DNA from: Pseudomonas chlororaphis subsp. aurantiaca
GTDB taxonomy: Bacteria > Pseudomonadota > Gammaproteobacteria > Pseudomonadales > Pseudomonadaceae
NCBI RefSeq assembly: GCF_013466605.1
Contig: NZ_CP059162.1
Location: 4,278,001 to 4,342,000 of the forward strand
Direction of reading: 5' to 3'
Length of the DNA stretch: 64,000 bases
Positions 16,298-24,857 of this stretch are shown piece after piece. Both the position numbers and the translations under genes were made by a program. Position 1 is the stretch's first letter. Every line of letters starts with the position of its first letter. The notes beneath the pieces are model-generated. The model was not told where the DNA came from. It saw only the letters and a list, made by a program, of their open reading frames with translations, and ran no database searches.

Positions 16298-16570
16298 TTA
16301 TCGGCCAGCGGCCTGGCAGGCTCCTGCGCCCTCTTCCCCCACTCCACCTGCGACCTGGACCAGGGCTTCCAACAGGGCCTCGGTGTGGTTGATCGACTCC
16401 CGGATCTCATCGAAGGCATCCTCCAGATCGCGCACCTTCGCTGTCGCCGAAGCGCCGCACAGGGCTTGCTGGATCTGGAATTCATCCTGCTTGAATTGCA
16501 GGACATTGGCCCGCAGGCCTTCGATACGAAGGGACAGCTGCGAGACGTGGTGGCGGCGACGCTGAACCAT
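16298..16570 (-). CDS. Small helical hypothetical protein
   Basis: 90 residues, beginning MVQRRRHHVSQLSLRIEGLR and preceded on the minus strand by AAAGGAGA. Nearly all of it reads as amphipathic helix (VRDLEDAFDEIRESINHTEALLEALVQV), so a coiled coil or helical bundle is likely. The last 12 residues are low-complexity Gly/Ala. There is no membrane segment or signal. Function unknown; it is followed by a terminator, so it is probably its own unit. Confidence 0.6.
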   Translation of the reverse strand: MVQRRRHHVSQLSLRIEGLRANVLQFKQDEFQIQQALCGASATAKVRDLEDAFDEIRESINHTEALLEALVQVAGGVGEEGAGACQAAGR

Positions 16571-16678
16571 TTCGGTTCTCCTTTTATGGCCCTCTTACTT
16601 ATTCAGATCGTCGCGCGCCGGCGGATGTTCAGCAGTTCCTGACCAAAGGCACAGCGCCCCATGCCCATGGCCAGCCCC

Positions 16679-18277
16679 TCAAAGCTTGCTGTCCAGCGCC
16701 ACCAGCAAGGCTGCGTCCCGCCCGTAGATATCCGGGGCATAGGACAGCTGGCCATGGCTGTCGGCTTGCGCCGTCCAGTACGCGAGCAGGATCGGTATCG
16801 GCGTCGACAACCTGAACTCATGGGTGAGCCCGGTGCTCAGCAACTCGTCGGTACGCACCCGTTCCGCCGGACTCACCAGCAGATCGCGCAGCTGCAACGC
16901 ATGCTCGACCCGTACGCAGCCCGAACTGAAGGCCCTCGGCCCCTTGTTGAACAGCGCCTGGCTGGGCGTGTCGTGCAGGTACACCGAGAACGGGTTGGGG
17001 AACCGGATCGCCATCTGCCCCAGCGGGTTTCTCGGCCCGGCGTCCTGGCGCAGGAGGATATTGCCGGGGTTGTCCCAGTCGATATCCTCCACCGCCAGGG
17101 GATGACCCTCGCTATCGAGCACCTGCAGGTTCTGCCGATTGAGGAAGGACTGGTCACGGCGAATTTCCGGCAGTTTGTCTTCGCGAAAAATGGTCGGCGG
17201 CACCGTCCAGGTCGGGTTCAGGGTCAGGCGCGTGACCTGGGATTTCAGCAAGGGCGTCTGGCGCTCGGCACGCCCTACCTGGGTCCGGGTCTGCCAGACC
17301 GGCACTCCGTCCTGATAGACGATCAACTGCGCCGCGGCCAGGTTGACCAGCAGGCTGTCGGGCTCCATGTCTTGCGCCAGCCAGCGAAAGCGTTCGAGGT
17401 TGATGCGCAGCTGTTCGCGGCGCATCTGCGGGCTGACGTTCAGTTCATTCAAGGTCCCCGCGCCGATCACCCCGTCGGCTTGCAGCGAATGGCTGAGCTG
17501 GAAGCTTTTCACCGCGCTCACCAGGTCGCCGCTGTAAAGGGTATCGCCCTCGTTGGCGAGGGCGCTCAGATACCCCTCCTTGAACAGCCGTTGCGCCAAC
17601 TCCGGCACCCGCGCGTCCCGCATCTGCGGACGCAGCAGCGGCCCGCTGGGCAGCGGCTGCCAATGGGGCAACTCCAGCTGGCGCTGCTGGGCATACAGCT
17701 GGCGCAGGTTCTGATATTGCTCGAGGCTCGGCCGCGCCAGCGCGAAGGCCGCCGGGATGTCCTGCAGGCCGGGCCCGGCGATGGCGAGCACCTGCGCCTG
17801 GCGATCCAGCGGCAAGGGATGGGCGTGCCACATCGGCTCGAAGCGGGCTTGCGACAGACGGCCGTAATGCAGGTCATGCAAGGCTTGCAGGTAATGCTGG
17901 CTGAAGCTCAGGTCGGCGCACAGCGCGTCGCCCGCAAGCGCACTGGCTGGTGACCGGTAGTCGGCCGGGTCCAGGCCATCGTCGGCCAGTTGCTGCAATT
18001 GTGCCTGCAACGCCTCCAAACGTGCGCTGGACGACCAGATCGGCTGGTCACCCTGCTGTTGGTAAAAGGCCTGCAGCAGGCTCTGGGCGGGAATGTCCAG
18101 GTGCGCGGCCACCCCCGGACAGGCATCGGACAATCGAATGAATACCCGTTGCACAGGGTTCTCATGATCGACCGGTACATCCTGAGCAGTCGCGACCAAC
18201 GGCGCAGCGAGCAGGAAAAGGCTCAAGTAACATGCGTGTTTTTTGAACAACTGCTTTACTCCAATCATGGCCATCAT
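16679..18277 (-). CDS. Periplasmic L,D-transpeptidase, YcbB/LdtD-like
   Basis: About 532 residues from the ATG at 18277; an ATG at 18268 is also possible because no clear ribosome site fixes the start. A signal peptide follows (YLSLFLLAAPLVATAQ). A scaffold domain comes next, then a peptidoglycan-binding domain (GDTLYSGDLVSAVKSFQLSH, ADGVIGAGTLNELN), then the YkuD catalytic domain ending in FSSGCVRVEHA with the nucleophilic Cys. YcbB-type enzymes make 3-3 crosslinks in peptidoglycan and can bypass beta-lactam-sensitive enzymes. It is divergent from a second, unrelated-family L,D-transpeptidase. Confidence 0.92.
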   Translation of the reverse strand: MMAMIGVKQLFKKHACYLSLFLLAAPLVATAQDVPVDHENPVQRVFIRLSDACPGVAAHLDIPAQSLLQAFYQQQGDQPIWSSSARLEALQAQLQQLADDGLDPADYRSPASALAGDALCADLSFSQHYLQALHDLHYGRLSQARFEPMWHAHPLPLDRQAQVLAIAGPGLQDIPAAFALARPSLEQYQNLRQLYAQQRQLELPHWQPLPSGPLLRPQMRDARVPELAQRLFKEGYLSALANEGDTLYSGDLVSAVKSFQLSHSLQADGVIGAGTLNELNVSPQMRREQLRINLERFRWLAQDMEPDSLLVNLAAAQLIVYQDGVPVWQTRTQVGRAERQTPLLKSQVTRLTLNPTWTVPPTIFREDKLPEIRRDQSFLNRQNLQVLDSEGHPLAVEDIDWDNPGNILLRQDAGPRNPLGQMAIRFPNPFSVYLHDTPSQALFNKGPRAFSSGCVRVEHALQLRDLLVSPAERVRTDELLSTGLTHEFRLSTPIPILLAYWTAQADSHGQLSYAPDIYGRDAALLVALDSKL

Positions 18278-18391
18278 GGTGATGGTCAACCTCGGCAGTG
18301 GCTGCGAAAAATCGTCCAACCACCTGTAACCAGAACTGCCAGAAGAGCGACAGGACGTCAGGAGCCAAAGTGACTGTGGGGACACTCTAGA

Positions 18392-19105
18392 ATGCTGACC
18401 TTCCTGCGCCGGCTCTGCCTGGCAATGACCACCCTAGGCGCGATCTGCAGCCCTGCGCTCGCCGCCAACAACACGACTCCGCTGCTTTACAACAGCCTCG
18501 CCCACGCCGCTCCAGAACTCAATCCCCAAGTGCTGAAAAGTGCCTTGAGCGCCATGCAGTGCGCCGTCAACAGCGGCGCCAGGCAGGCCCGACACCTGGC
18601 GGTCATCGACTACTCGCAACCCTCCACCGCCCGCCGCCTGTGGATCTTCGACCTGAATAAAAGAACCCTGGTGCTGCGCGACCTGGTCGCCCACGGGCAG
18701 AAATCCGGGGAAAACTTCGCCACCCAGTTTTCCAATCGCATGGGCAGCTTCCAGTCCAGCCTCGGCCTGTTTCGCACCCAGGAAAGTTATGAAGGCAGCC
18801 ACGGTTATTCGCTGCGCATGGACGGCCTGGAGCCGGGCTTCAACGACCTCGCCCGCGATCGGGACATCGTGATTCACGCGGCCGACTATGTGAGCCCCCT
18901 GTGGAGCCGACGCCAAGGGCGCATCGGCCGCAGCCTGGGTTGCCCGGCCGTGCGGCCACAGGTGGCGCGCCAGGTGATCGACCGCCTCAAGGACGGTCAG
19001 TTCATGTTTTCCTGGTACCCCGACCAGCAATGGCTGAAGTCCTCGCCCTATCTCAACTGCCAGCCACGCCAGGTGGCCAGCATTGTCGCCGCCAGCGGCG
19101 GGTAA
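18392..19105 (+). CDS. Murein L,D-transpeptidase-like protein, YkuD_2 family
   Basis: 237 residues with a signal peptide (LCLAMTTLGAICSPALA). The conserved parts LWIFDLNKRTLVLRDLVAHG, RMGSFQSSLGLFRT, DIVIHAADYVS and GRSLGCPAVRP give the His and Cys of the YkuD_2 active site. This family differs from the classical YkuD domain of the neighbour and lacks a peptidoglycan-binding domain. Presumed to act on peptidoglycan in the periplasm, perhaps as a transpeptidase or lipoprotein-release enzyme; its exact reaction is unproven. It converges on the response-regulator gene, with only 13 bases between them. Confidence 0.88.
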   Translation: MLTFLRRLCLAMTTLGAICSPALAANNTTPLLYNSLAHAAPELNPQVLKSALSAMQCAVNSGARQARHLAVIDYSQPSTARRLWIFDLNKRTLVLRDLVAHGQKSGENFATQFSNRMGSFQSSLGLFRTQESYEGSHGYSLRMDGLEPGFNDLARDRDIVIHAADYVSPLWSRRQGRIGRSLGCPAVRPQVARQVIDRLKDGQFMFSWYPDQQWLKSSPYLNCQPRQVASIVAASGG

Positions 19106-19118
19106 CCCCGTTCGCCCC

Positions 19119-20477
19119 TCAACCGGCGGCTGAGGCCGCCGTTTCCGCCTCTTCGGGTATTTTGACGAAGATGCTGTATTTGGCCCCTTCCATCGCTTCG
19201 AAGGCGATGAGCTTGTCCACCAGCGGACCGCTCAGCACCTTGCCGGCATTGAGCAGCAGCATGCCGTTGTCGGCATTGAGGTTGCGCGCCAGGGTCATGC
19301 CGGCAGCCAGGTCCCGAGTGGTCAGGACCCGGACCGTCGGATCGGCCAGGGTGACATCGTTCTGATAGGCCGCGCAGACGCCAACGAAGTCCTCCACCAG
19401 GTCCGGGTCGTAGAGTTTGCCGGCATATTTGCGAATGAACAGCAGCGCCTCATCGCTGTTCATCTGCCGTTCGAGTATCAACCCACGCTGCAGCTCGATG
19501 AAATCCACGGCCAGCTTGAGCCAGCGCGAGCCCAGTGGAATGGCCTCGCCCTTGAGATGATCGGGAAAACCGCTGCCATCCCAGCGTTCCTGGTGATGCA
19601 GGATGATGCGCGCCGCGTCCTTCATCGGCTCCAGGGTCATCAGCAGCGACTCGCTCTGTTTCGGGTAGGCGCGGTACAGGTCGCGCTCGGTGTGGTGCAG
19701 CAAATCCGCCGGCGCGGTCATCATGCTGTCGGTCCAGCTCAGCTTGCCGATGTTGTACAACGCAGCGGCCATGGTCATGTCGCGGCTTTCGCTTTCATCC
19801 AGGCCATGGGTGATGCAGTAGACACGAATCAGTTCGATGATCTGCCGGTTGGTCTGCTTGGCCTTGGGCAAGCGCAGGTTCGCCAGCAGCGAAAACACCT
19901 CGGTGCCGGTCACGTAGCTGCGCTTGAGCTCTTCATAGGCCAGGTCGAGCATGTCGGCGGTCTGTTGCAGCTCGGCGGTGCGCGCCGCAACGCGTTTTTC
20001 CAGGGTCGAGTTGAGTCTCTTCAGTTGCTCGTTCTGCTGCCGGGTCAGCGCTTCCAGACGCTGGCGCTCGCTTTCGGAATGGTGATGGGCCAGAGCCTGG
20101 CGCAGCGTCACCAGCATGTCCTCGTCGTTCCAGGGCTTGCTGATATAGCGATGGATCTGCCCTTCGTTGATGGCCTTGGCGATCAACGTCATATCGGCAT
20201 AACCGGTGAGCAGGATGCGCAGCGTCGATGGATAACGCTGATGGATCTGGGCCAGCAAGGTCGCGCCGTCCATGCCCGGCATCCGGGCGTCGCTCATGAC
20301 CACGTCGACCGGCCGCTGTTCGAGGATTTCCAGGGCCTTGGTACCGCTGTCGGCCAGCAGGATGTCGTAAGGCTGGCCGCGTAACAGCCGGCGAAGGCTA
20401 TTGAGAATCGCTTCCTCATCGTCGACCAGCAGTACCGTCGATCTGTTCTGGGCTGCGCCCGCTGTATGTTCTTCCAT
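19119..20477 (-). CDS. Response regulator with degenerate HD-GYP domain (YN type)
   Basis: 452 residues; the start follows GGGAGGGGGAG. An N-terminal receiver domain (residues about 14-128) has the acidic pair Asp19-Asp20, phospho-acceptor Asp63 (VVMSDARMPGMDG), TGYAD and Lys114. A coiled coil covers residues 132-185. The C-terminal domain follows HD-GYP layout, but the HD pair is replaced by Tyr241-Asn242 (AAALYNIGKL), and the GYP loop reads GSGFP. So c-di-GMP hydrolysis is unlikely. A YN-GYP protein of this design (PA2572) is known from Pseudomonas aeruginosa as a regulator. It faces the c-di-GMP operon across 213 bases, which suggests it belongs to that pathway. Confidence 0.92.
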   Translation of the reverse strand: MEEHTAGAAQNRSTVLLVDDEEAILNSLRRLLRGQPYDILLADSGTKALEILEQRPVDVVMSDARMPGMDGATLLAQIHQRYPSTLRILLTGYADMTLIAKAINEGQIHRYISKPWNDEDMLVTLRQALAHHHSESERQRLEALTRQQNEQLKRLNSTLEKRVAARTAELQQTADMLDLAYEELKRSYVTGTEVFSLLANLRLPKAKQTNRQIIELIRVYCITHGLDESESRDMTMAAALYNIGKLSWTDSMMTAPADLLHHTERDLYRAYPKQSESLLMTLEPMKDAARIILHHQERWDGSGFPDHLKGEAIPLGSRWLKLAVDFIELQRGLILERQMNSDEALLFIRKYAGKLYDPDLVEDFVGVCAAYQNDVTLADPTVRVLTTRDLAAGMTLARNLNADNGMLLLNAGKVLSGPLVDKLIAFEAMEGAKYSIFVKIPEEAETAASAAG

Positions 20478-20690
20478 GTCTCCCCCTCCCCTTTGACTTC
20501 GATCAGACCTGCCTTCTGGGACAGGCTAGATGACTTGTAGCGTTTCGGCATGAATTTGACGCCGGCCGATTAGCGCATACAGGGGAGCCTGACTATGCTC
20601 AAGGCAAAAATGGATTGCATGTCCAGGAAGCAGGAAGGGAAGCCCGATGAGCTTATATACAAGGTCCCCGCTCTGGGTTGGAGCACGACG

Positions 20691-22967
20691 ATGATGGCGT
20701 CGGCAGACCGGACCAACCGGCGAATTCTGATCGTCGACGACACAGTGTCGATCCACGAGGACTTTCGCAAGATCCTCGCCGCCACGGATGCCCCCGAGGA
20801 CAGCCTCAGCGACGCCGAGGCCGCCCTGTTCGGTATGCACCCGAGTGCCACGCTGGAGCATTTTTTCCTCGACTCGGCATTCCAGGGCCGCGAAGCGCTG
20901 AACATGGTGCAAGCGGCGCTGGAACGCAATGCGCCCTATGCCATGGCCTTCATCGACATGCGCATGCCGCCCGGCTGGGACGGCCTGGAGACCATCGAGC
21001 GGCTATGGCAGGTCGACCCCAAGCTGCAAATCGCCCTGTGCACCGCCTATTCCGACTACTCGTGGGAAGACATCGCCGAGCGCCTGCAACTGGGCGACCG
21101 CCTGCTGATCCTGAAAAAACCCTTCGATGCCATCGAGATCCGCCAGATGGCCAGCGCCCTGACCGTCAAATGGCAGATGACCGAAGACGCCGCGCTGAAA
21201 ATGGACCAGCTGGAACAGGCGGTCGAGGAACGCACCCGCGAGCTGGCCGATGCCAACATCATCGTGCAGAACAGCCCCACCATCCTCTATCGCCTGCGCG
21301 GCGAGCCGTCGTTCAAATTAATGTACATCTCCCATAACATCACCAAGTTCGGCCATGTGGCGGCGCAACTGGTGGCCTCGGACGACTGGGCCCAGACGCT
21401 GATCCACCCCGACGACCAGGCCAAGGTCGAGAGCGCCATGCTCCGGGTCCTCGACCGGGATGTGGCGGGAGCGTCCATCGAGTTCCGCATGCGCACCGGC
21501 GACGGTGCCTTCCGCTGGGTGGAAAACCGCTACATCCCGGTGCGCAACGACCAGGGCCAATTGGTCGAAGTGGAAGGGATCATCCTCGACATCACCGAAC
21601 GCAAACTGGCCGAAGAAAAGATGGCCCTGATGGCCCGCACCGACAGCCTGACCGGGCTGGCCAACCGCGCCACCCTGATCGAGCGCCTGCACCAGGCATT
21701 CGCCGCGGCCCGGCGGGGAGCCTCACCCTTCGCGATGTTTTACCTGGACCTGGACCACTTCAAGCGCATCAACGACACCCTCGGCCACCCCATCGGCGAC
21801 CTGTTGCTGCAGGAAGTGTCCCGACGCATCAAGGCCTGCACCCGGGAAAACGATGTGGTGGCGCGCCTGGGCGGCGACGAGTTCGCAATCCTGCAACTGG
21901 ACGTCGACGAGGCCACGCACTGCGCCGCGCTGGCGACGAAAATCCGCGACACCCTGGTGCTGCCCTACTCGCTGGAAGGCAACGAGGTGCGCATCTCGGT
22001 GAGCATCGGCATCAGCCTCTACAGCCCGCAGACCCTGAGCGCCGACAGCCTGATGGCGCAGTCGGACATGGCGCTGTATCGCTCCAAGGACCAGGGCCGC
22101 AACCAGTTCCATTTCCACAGCGAGGAAATCAACCGGGAAGTCACGGAGCGGGTGACCCTGGCCAACGACCTGAAGCTGGCCCTGGAACGCGACGAACTGC
22201 ACCTGCATTACCTGCCGGAAGTCGATCTCGGTACCGGCAGGATCCTCGGCATGGCGGCTCAGATTCGTTGGCTCCACCCCCGGCGCGGCTGGCTCGAGGC
22301 CAAGGATTTCATGCCCGCGGCCGAGAAGACCGGCATTGTCATCGCTCTCGGCCATTGGCAGCTGGACCAGGCTTGCCGGCAGATGAGTGCCTGGCGCGAC
22401 CAGAACGTGGCGCCGCCGTTGATTGCGATCCATTTATCCCTGGTCCAGCTCAAGACCGGATCGGAATTGATCTACGACGTGCTGCGCACCACCACGCGCT
22501 GGGGCATGTGCCCGTGGGACCTGAGATTCGACGTTACCGAGGGCACCCTGGCCCAGACCAAGTGGACCCACAACGACATCCTGCCGAGGTTGTGCGAGCT
22601 GGGCGTGAAGATCGCCATCGACGATTTCGGCACCGAGTATTCCTCGTTCGACTACCTCAAGACCTACAGGGTCAACCACCTCAAGCTTGCCCAGCGCTTT
22701 CTCGACAGCGCCAGCAGCGACCCGGACAACGCCATGACCCTGCGGGCCATCCTCAACTTCGCCCGCGAGGTGGGGATCGGGGTCACCGCTGAAGGGGTGG
22801 AAACCCAGGAGCAGCGCACGACCCTGATATCCAGCGGCACGCCACTGGGGCACTCACCCGCTACGGCAGTCGACAGCGACCAGGCTGGCGAACTGCTCAA
22901 GGCCAGGTCTGTCGCTATGGATGGCAGTGCCTGGTCGGCGGATCCTACGTCGGAGAATTTCAGGTGA
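20691..22967 (+). CDS. Response regulator REC-PAS-GGDEF-degenerate EAL
   Basis: 758 residues from the ATG at 20691, seven bases after GGAG; a longer frame from 20595 adds an unlike N-terminus. The REC domain (about 10-150) has Asp89 in FIDMRMPPGWDG, Thr118 and the KKPF lysine. A PAS domain follows (about 205-315), ending in DITERK. GGDEF (about 325-485) is intact (GGDEF at about 394) with an upstream RxxD inhibitory site (REND). The EAL domain (about 495-755) is badly altered: EAL becomes AAQ, the metal-binding Asn becomes His (AIHLS), KID becomes KLA and the final motif is lost. So it should make c-di-GMP but not degrade it. It is the first gene of the signalling operon and overlaps the next by four bases. 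Confidence 0.92.
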   Translation: MMASADRTNRRILIVDDTVSIHEDFRKILAATDAPEDSLSDAEAALFGMHPSATLEHFFLDSAFQGREALNMVQAALERNAPYAMAFIDMRMPPGWDGLETIERLWQVDPKLQIALCTAYSDYSWEDIAERLQLGDRLLILKKPFDAIEIRQMASALTVKWQMTEDAALKMDQLEQAVEERTRELADANIIVQNSPTILYRLRGEPSFKLMYISHNITKFGHVAAQLVASDDWAQTLIHPDDQAKVESAMLRVLDRDVAGASIEFRMRTGDGAFRWVENRYIPVRNDQGQLVEVEGIILDITERKLAEEKMALMARTDSLTGLANRATLIERLHQAFAAARRGASPFAMFYLDLDHFKRINDTLGHPIGDLLLQEVSRRIKACTRENDVVARLGGDEFAILQLDVDEATHCAALATKIRDTLVLPYSLEGNEVRISVSIGISLYSPQTLSADSLMAQSDMALYRSKDQGRNQFHFHSEEINREVTERVTLANDLKLALERDELHLHYLPEVDLGTGRILGMAAQIRWLHPRRGWLEAKDFMPAAEKTGIVIALGHWQLDQACRQMSAWRDQNVAPPLIAIHLSLVQLKTGSELIYDVLRTTTRWGMCPWDLRFDVTEGTLAQTKWTHNDILPRLCELGVKIAIDDFGTEYSSFDYLKTYRVNHLKLAQRFLDSASSDPDNAMTLRAILNFAREVGIGVTAEGVETQEQRTTLISSGTPLGHSPATAVDSDQAGELLKARSVAMDGSAWSADPTSENFR

Positions 22968-24832
22968 GCCCTTTATCCGTGGCGCCCAATCGGCGGATTC
23001 TGATCATCGACGACACACCGGCGATCCATCAGGACTTTCGCAAGATTCTCAGCCCCGAAGACGAAGGACTGTTGGGCAGCACCGAAGCCTTGCTGTTCGG
23101 CGTCAACAGCAGGCCTCACCAGCACTTCCAGATCGACTCCGCCTACCAGGGCGAAGAAGCCGTGGAACTGGTCAAACGCGCCCAGGCCGAAGGCCGGCCT
23201 TATGCCCTGGCCTTCATCGACATGCGCATGCCACCAGGCTGGGATGGCCTGCAGACCATCGAGCATCTGTGGAAAACCGACCCGCAGTTGCAGATCGCCC
23301 TATGCACCGCGTTCTCCGATTACTCATGGGAAGCCATGGCCGAACGCATCGAGTTCGGCGACCAGCTGTTGATCCTGAAAAAGCCGTTCGACAGCCTGGA
23401 GATCCGCCAGATGGCCAGTGCCCTGACCTGGAAGTGGCAACTGGCGCAGGACGTGGCGAGCAAGATGCGCAACCTGGAACAGACCATCGAGGAACGGGTC
23501 CAGGAACTGCTGAGCGTGTCGCACCTGCTGCATTACGATGTGCTCACCGGGCTGCCCAACAGCACCTTGCTGGGCGACCGCCTGACCCAGCATCTGTCCC
23601 AGTCGCGCCGTCATGACCGCAAGCTGGCGGTAATGTTCATCGGTCTGGACCGTTTCAAACGCATCAACAATGCCCTCGGGCACCCGGCGGGAGACGAAAT
23701 GCTCAAGCTCGTCGCCCAGAGCCTGGCAGCTGCAGTGCGCGAGTCCGACTCGGTGTTTCGCTACGGTTCGGACGAGTTCGTGGTGATTCTTGGCGACATC
23801 CTGCATCCGCAGCAGACCCGGGGGGTGGCCGAAAAACTCCTGGCTGCCGTCAACACCCCTCATTCCGTGGCGGGCCACGACCTGACGGTCACCGCCAGCC
23901 TGGGCATCAGCATCTACCCCGACGACGGCGCCGATGCCGTAACGCTGATCAAGAAGGCCGAGACCGCCATGCGTAACGTCAAGGATTGCGGTCCCAACGA
24001 CTTCAGCTTTTTCATCGACGACATGAACCTGCGCGCACGCCAGCAGCAGACCCTGGAAACCGGCCTGCGCCTGGCATTGCAGCGCGAAGAGTTCGTCCTG
24101 CACTACCAGCCCAAGCTGGACCTGGCCCGGGGCACGGTGGTCGGCGCCGAGGCACTGGTGCGCTGGAACCGGCCCGACCATGGCTGGGTGTTCCCCTCGG
24201 ACTTCATCCCGGTGGCCGAAGACAGCGGATTGATCGTCGCCCTCAGCCAATGGGTATTGCGCCAAGCCTGCCTGCAATCCCAGGCCTGGCAAAAGCAGGG
24301 CCTGCCCCCCATCTGCATGTCGGTGAACGTGTCGGCCATCGATTTTCGCCAGCGCGACTACGTCGAGCGTCTCACCCGCACGCTGACCGAGACCGGGCTC
24401 GACCCGAAGCTGCTGGAGCTGGAAATCACCGAAAGCGTGCTGATGCAGAACGTCGACGCCACCATCGCCACACTCCGCGCCATCAAGCAGCTGGGAGTGC
24501 GCCTGGCCATCGACGACTTTGGTACCGGCTACTCGAGCTTGAGTTACCTGCAGAAATTCCCGGTCGACGTGCTGAAGATCGACCAGTCGTTCGTGCGTGA
24601 CCTGGGTACCGACAGCAACGACGCAAAACTGGTCAGCAGCATCATCGACCTGGGCAAGAGCCTGAACCTGAGCATCATCGCCGAAGGGGTCGAGACCCTC
24701 GAACAGCTGGACTTCCTCAAGCGCCACCACTGCGAGGAAGGCCAGGGCTTCTACTTCAGCAAAGCCGTGGAACCCGAGGTATTCGCCCGCTTTCTGACCG
24801 ACTCCCTGCAACCTCACCTGCCCCATCCATGA
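22964..24832 (+). CDS. Response regulator REC-GGDEF(degenerate)-EAL phosphodiesterase
   Basis: 622 residues from a GTG that overlaps the previous stop (GTGA), preceded by CGGAGAA. The REC domain is closely similar to that of the previous gene (phospho-acceptor Asp86). There is no PAS domain. The GGDEF motif reads GSDEF (about residue 268), with an RxxD (RESD) before it, so cyclase activity is doubtful; it may sense GTP or c-di-GMP. The EAL domain is complete: AEALVRW (Glu396), VNVS, ITES, IDDFGTGYSS, LKID and AEGVET. It is therefore a likely c-di-GMP phosphodiesterase. Together with the previous gene it forms a cyclase/phosphodiesterase pair under shared control. Confidence 0.93.
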   Translation: MSPLSVAPNRRILIIDDTPAIHQDFRKILSPEDEGLLGSTEALLFGVNSRPHQHFQIDSAYQGEEAVELVKRAQAEGRPYALAFIDMRMPPGWDGLQTIEHLWKTDPQLQIALCTAFSDYSWEAMAERIEFGDQLLILKKPFDSLEIRQMASALTWKWQLAQDVASKMRNLEQTIEERVQELLSVSHLLHYDVLTGLPNSTLLGDRLTQHLSQSRRHDRKLAVMFIGLDRFKRINNALGHPAGDEMLKLVAQSLAAAVRESDSVFRYGSDEFVVILGDILHPQQTRGVAEKLLAAVNTPHSVAGHDLTVTASLGISIYPDDGADAVTLIKKAETAMRNVKDCGPNDFSFFIDDMNLRARQQQTLETGLRLALQREEFVLHYQPKLDLARGTVVGAEALVRWNRPDHGWVFPSDFIPVAEDSGLIVALSQWVLRQACLQSQAWQKQGLPPICMSVNVSAIDFRQRDYVERLTRTLTETGLDPKLLELEITESVLMQNVDATIATLRAIKQLGVRLAIDDFGTGYSSLSYLQKFPVDVLKIDQSFVRDLGTDSNDAKLVSSIIDLGKSLNLSIIAEGVETLEQLDFLKRHHCEEGQGFYFSKAVEPEVFARFLTDSLQPHLPHP

Positions 24833-24857
24833 AGTTGTGTCTGGTAAGGAAACCTCC

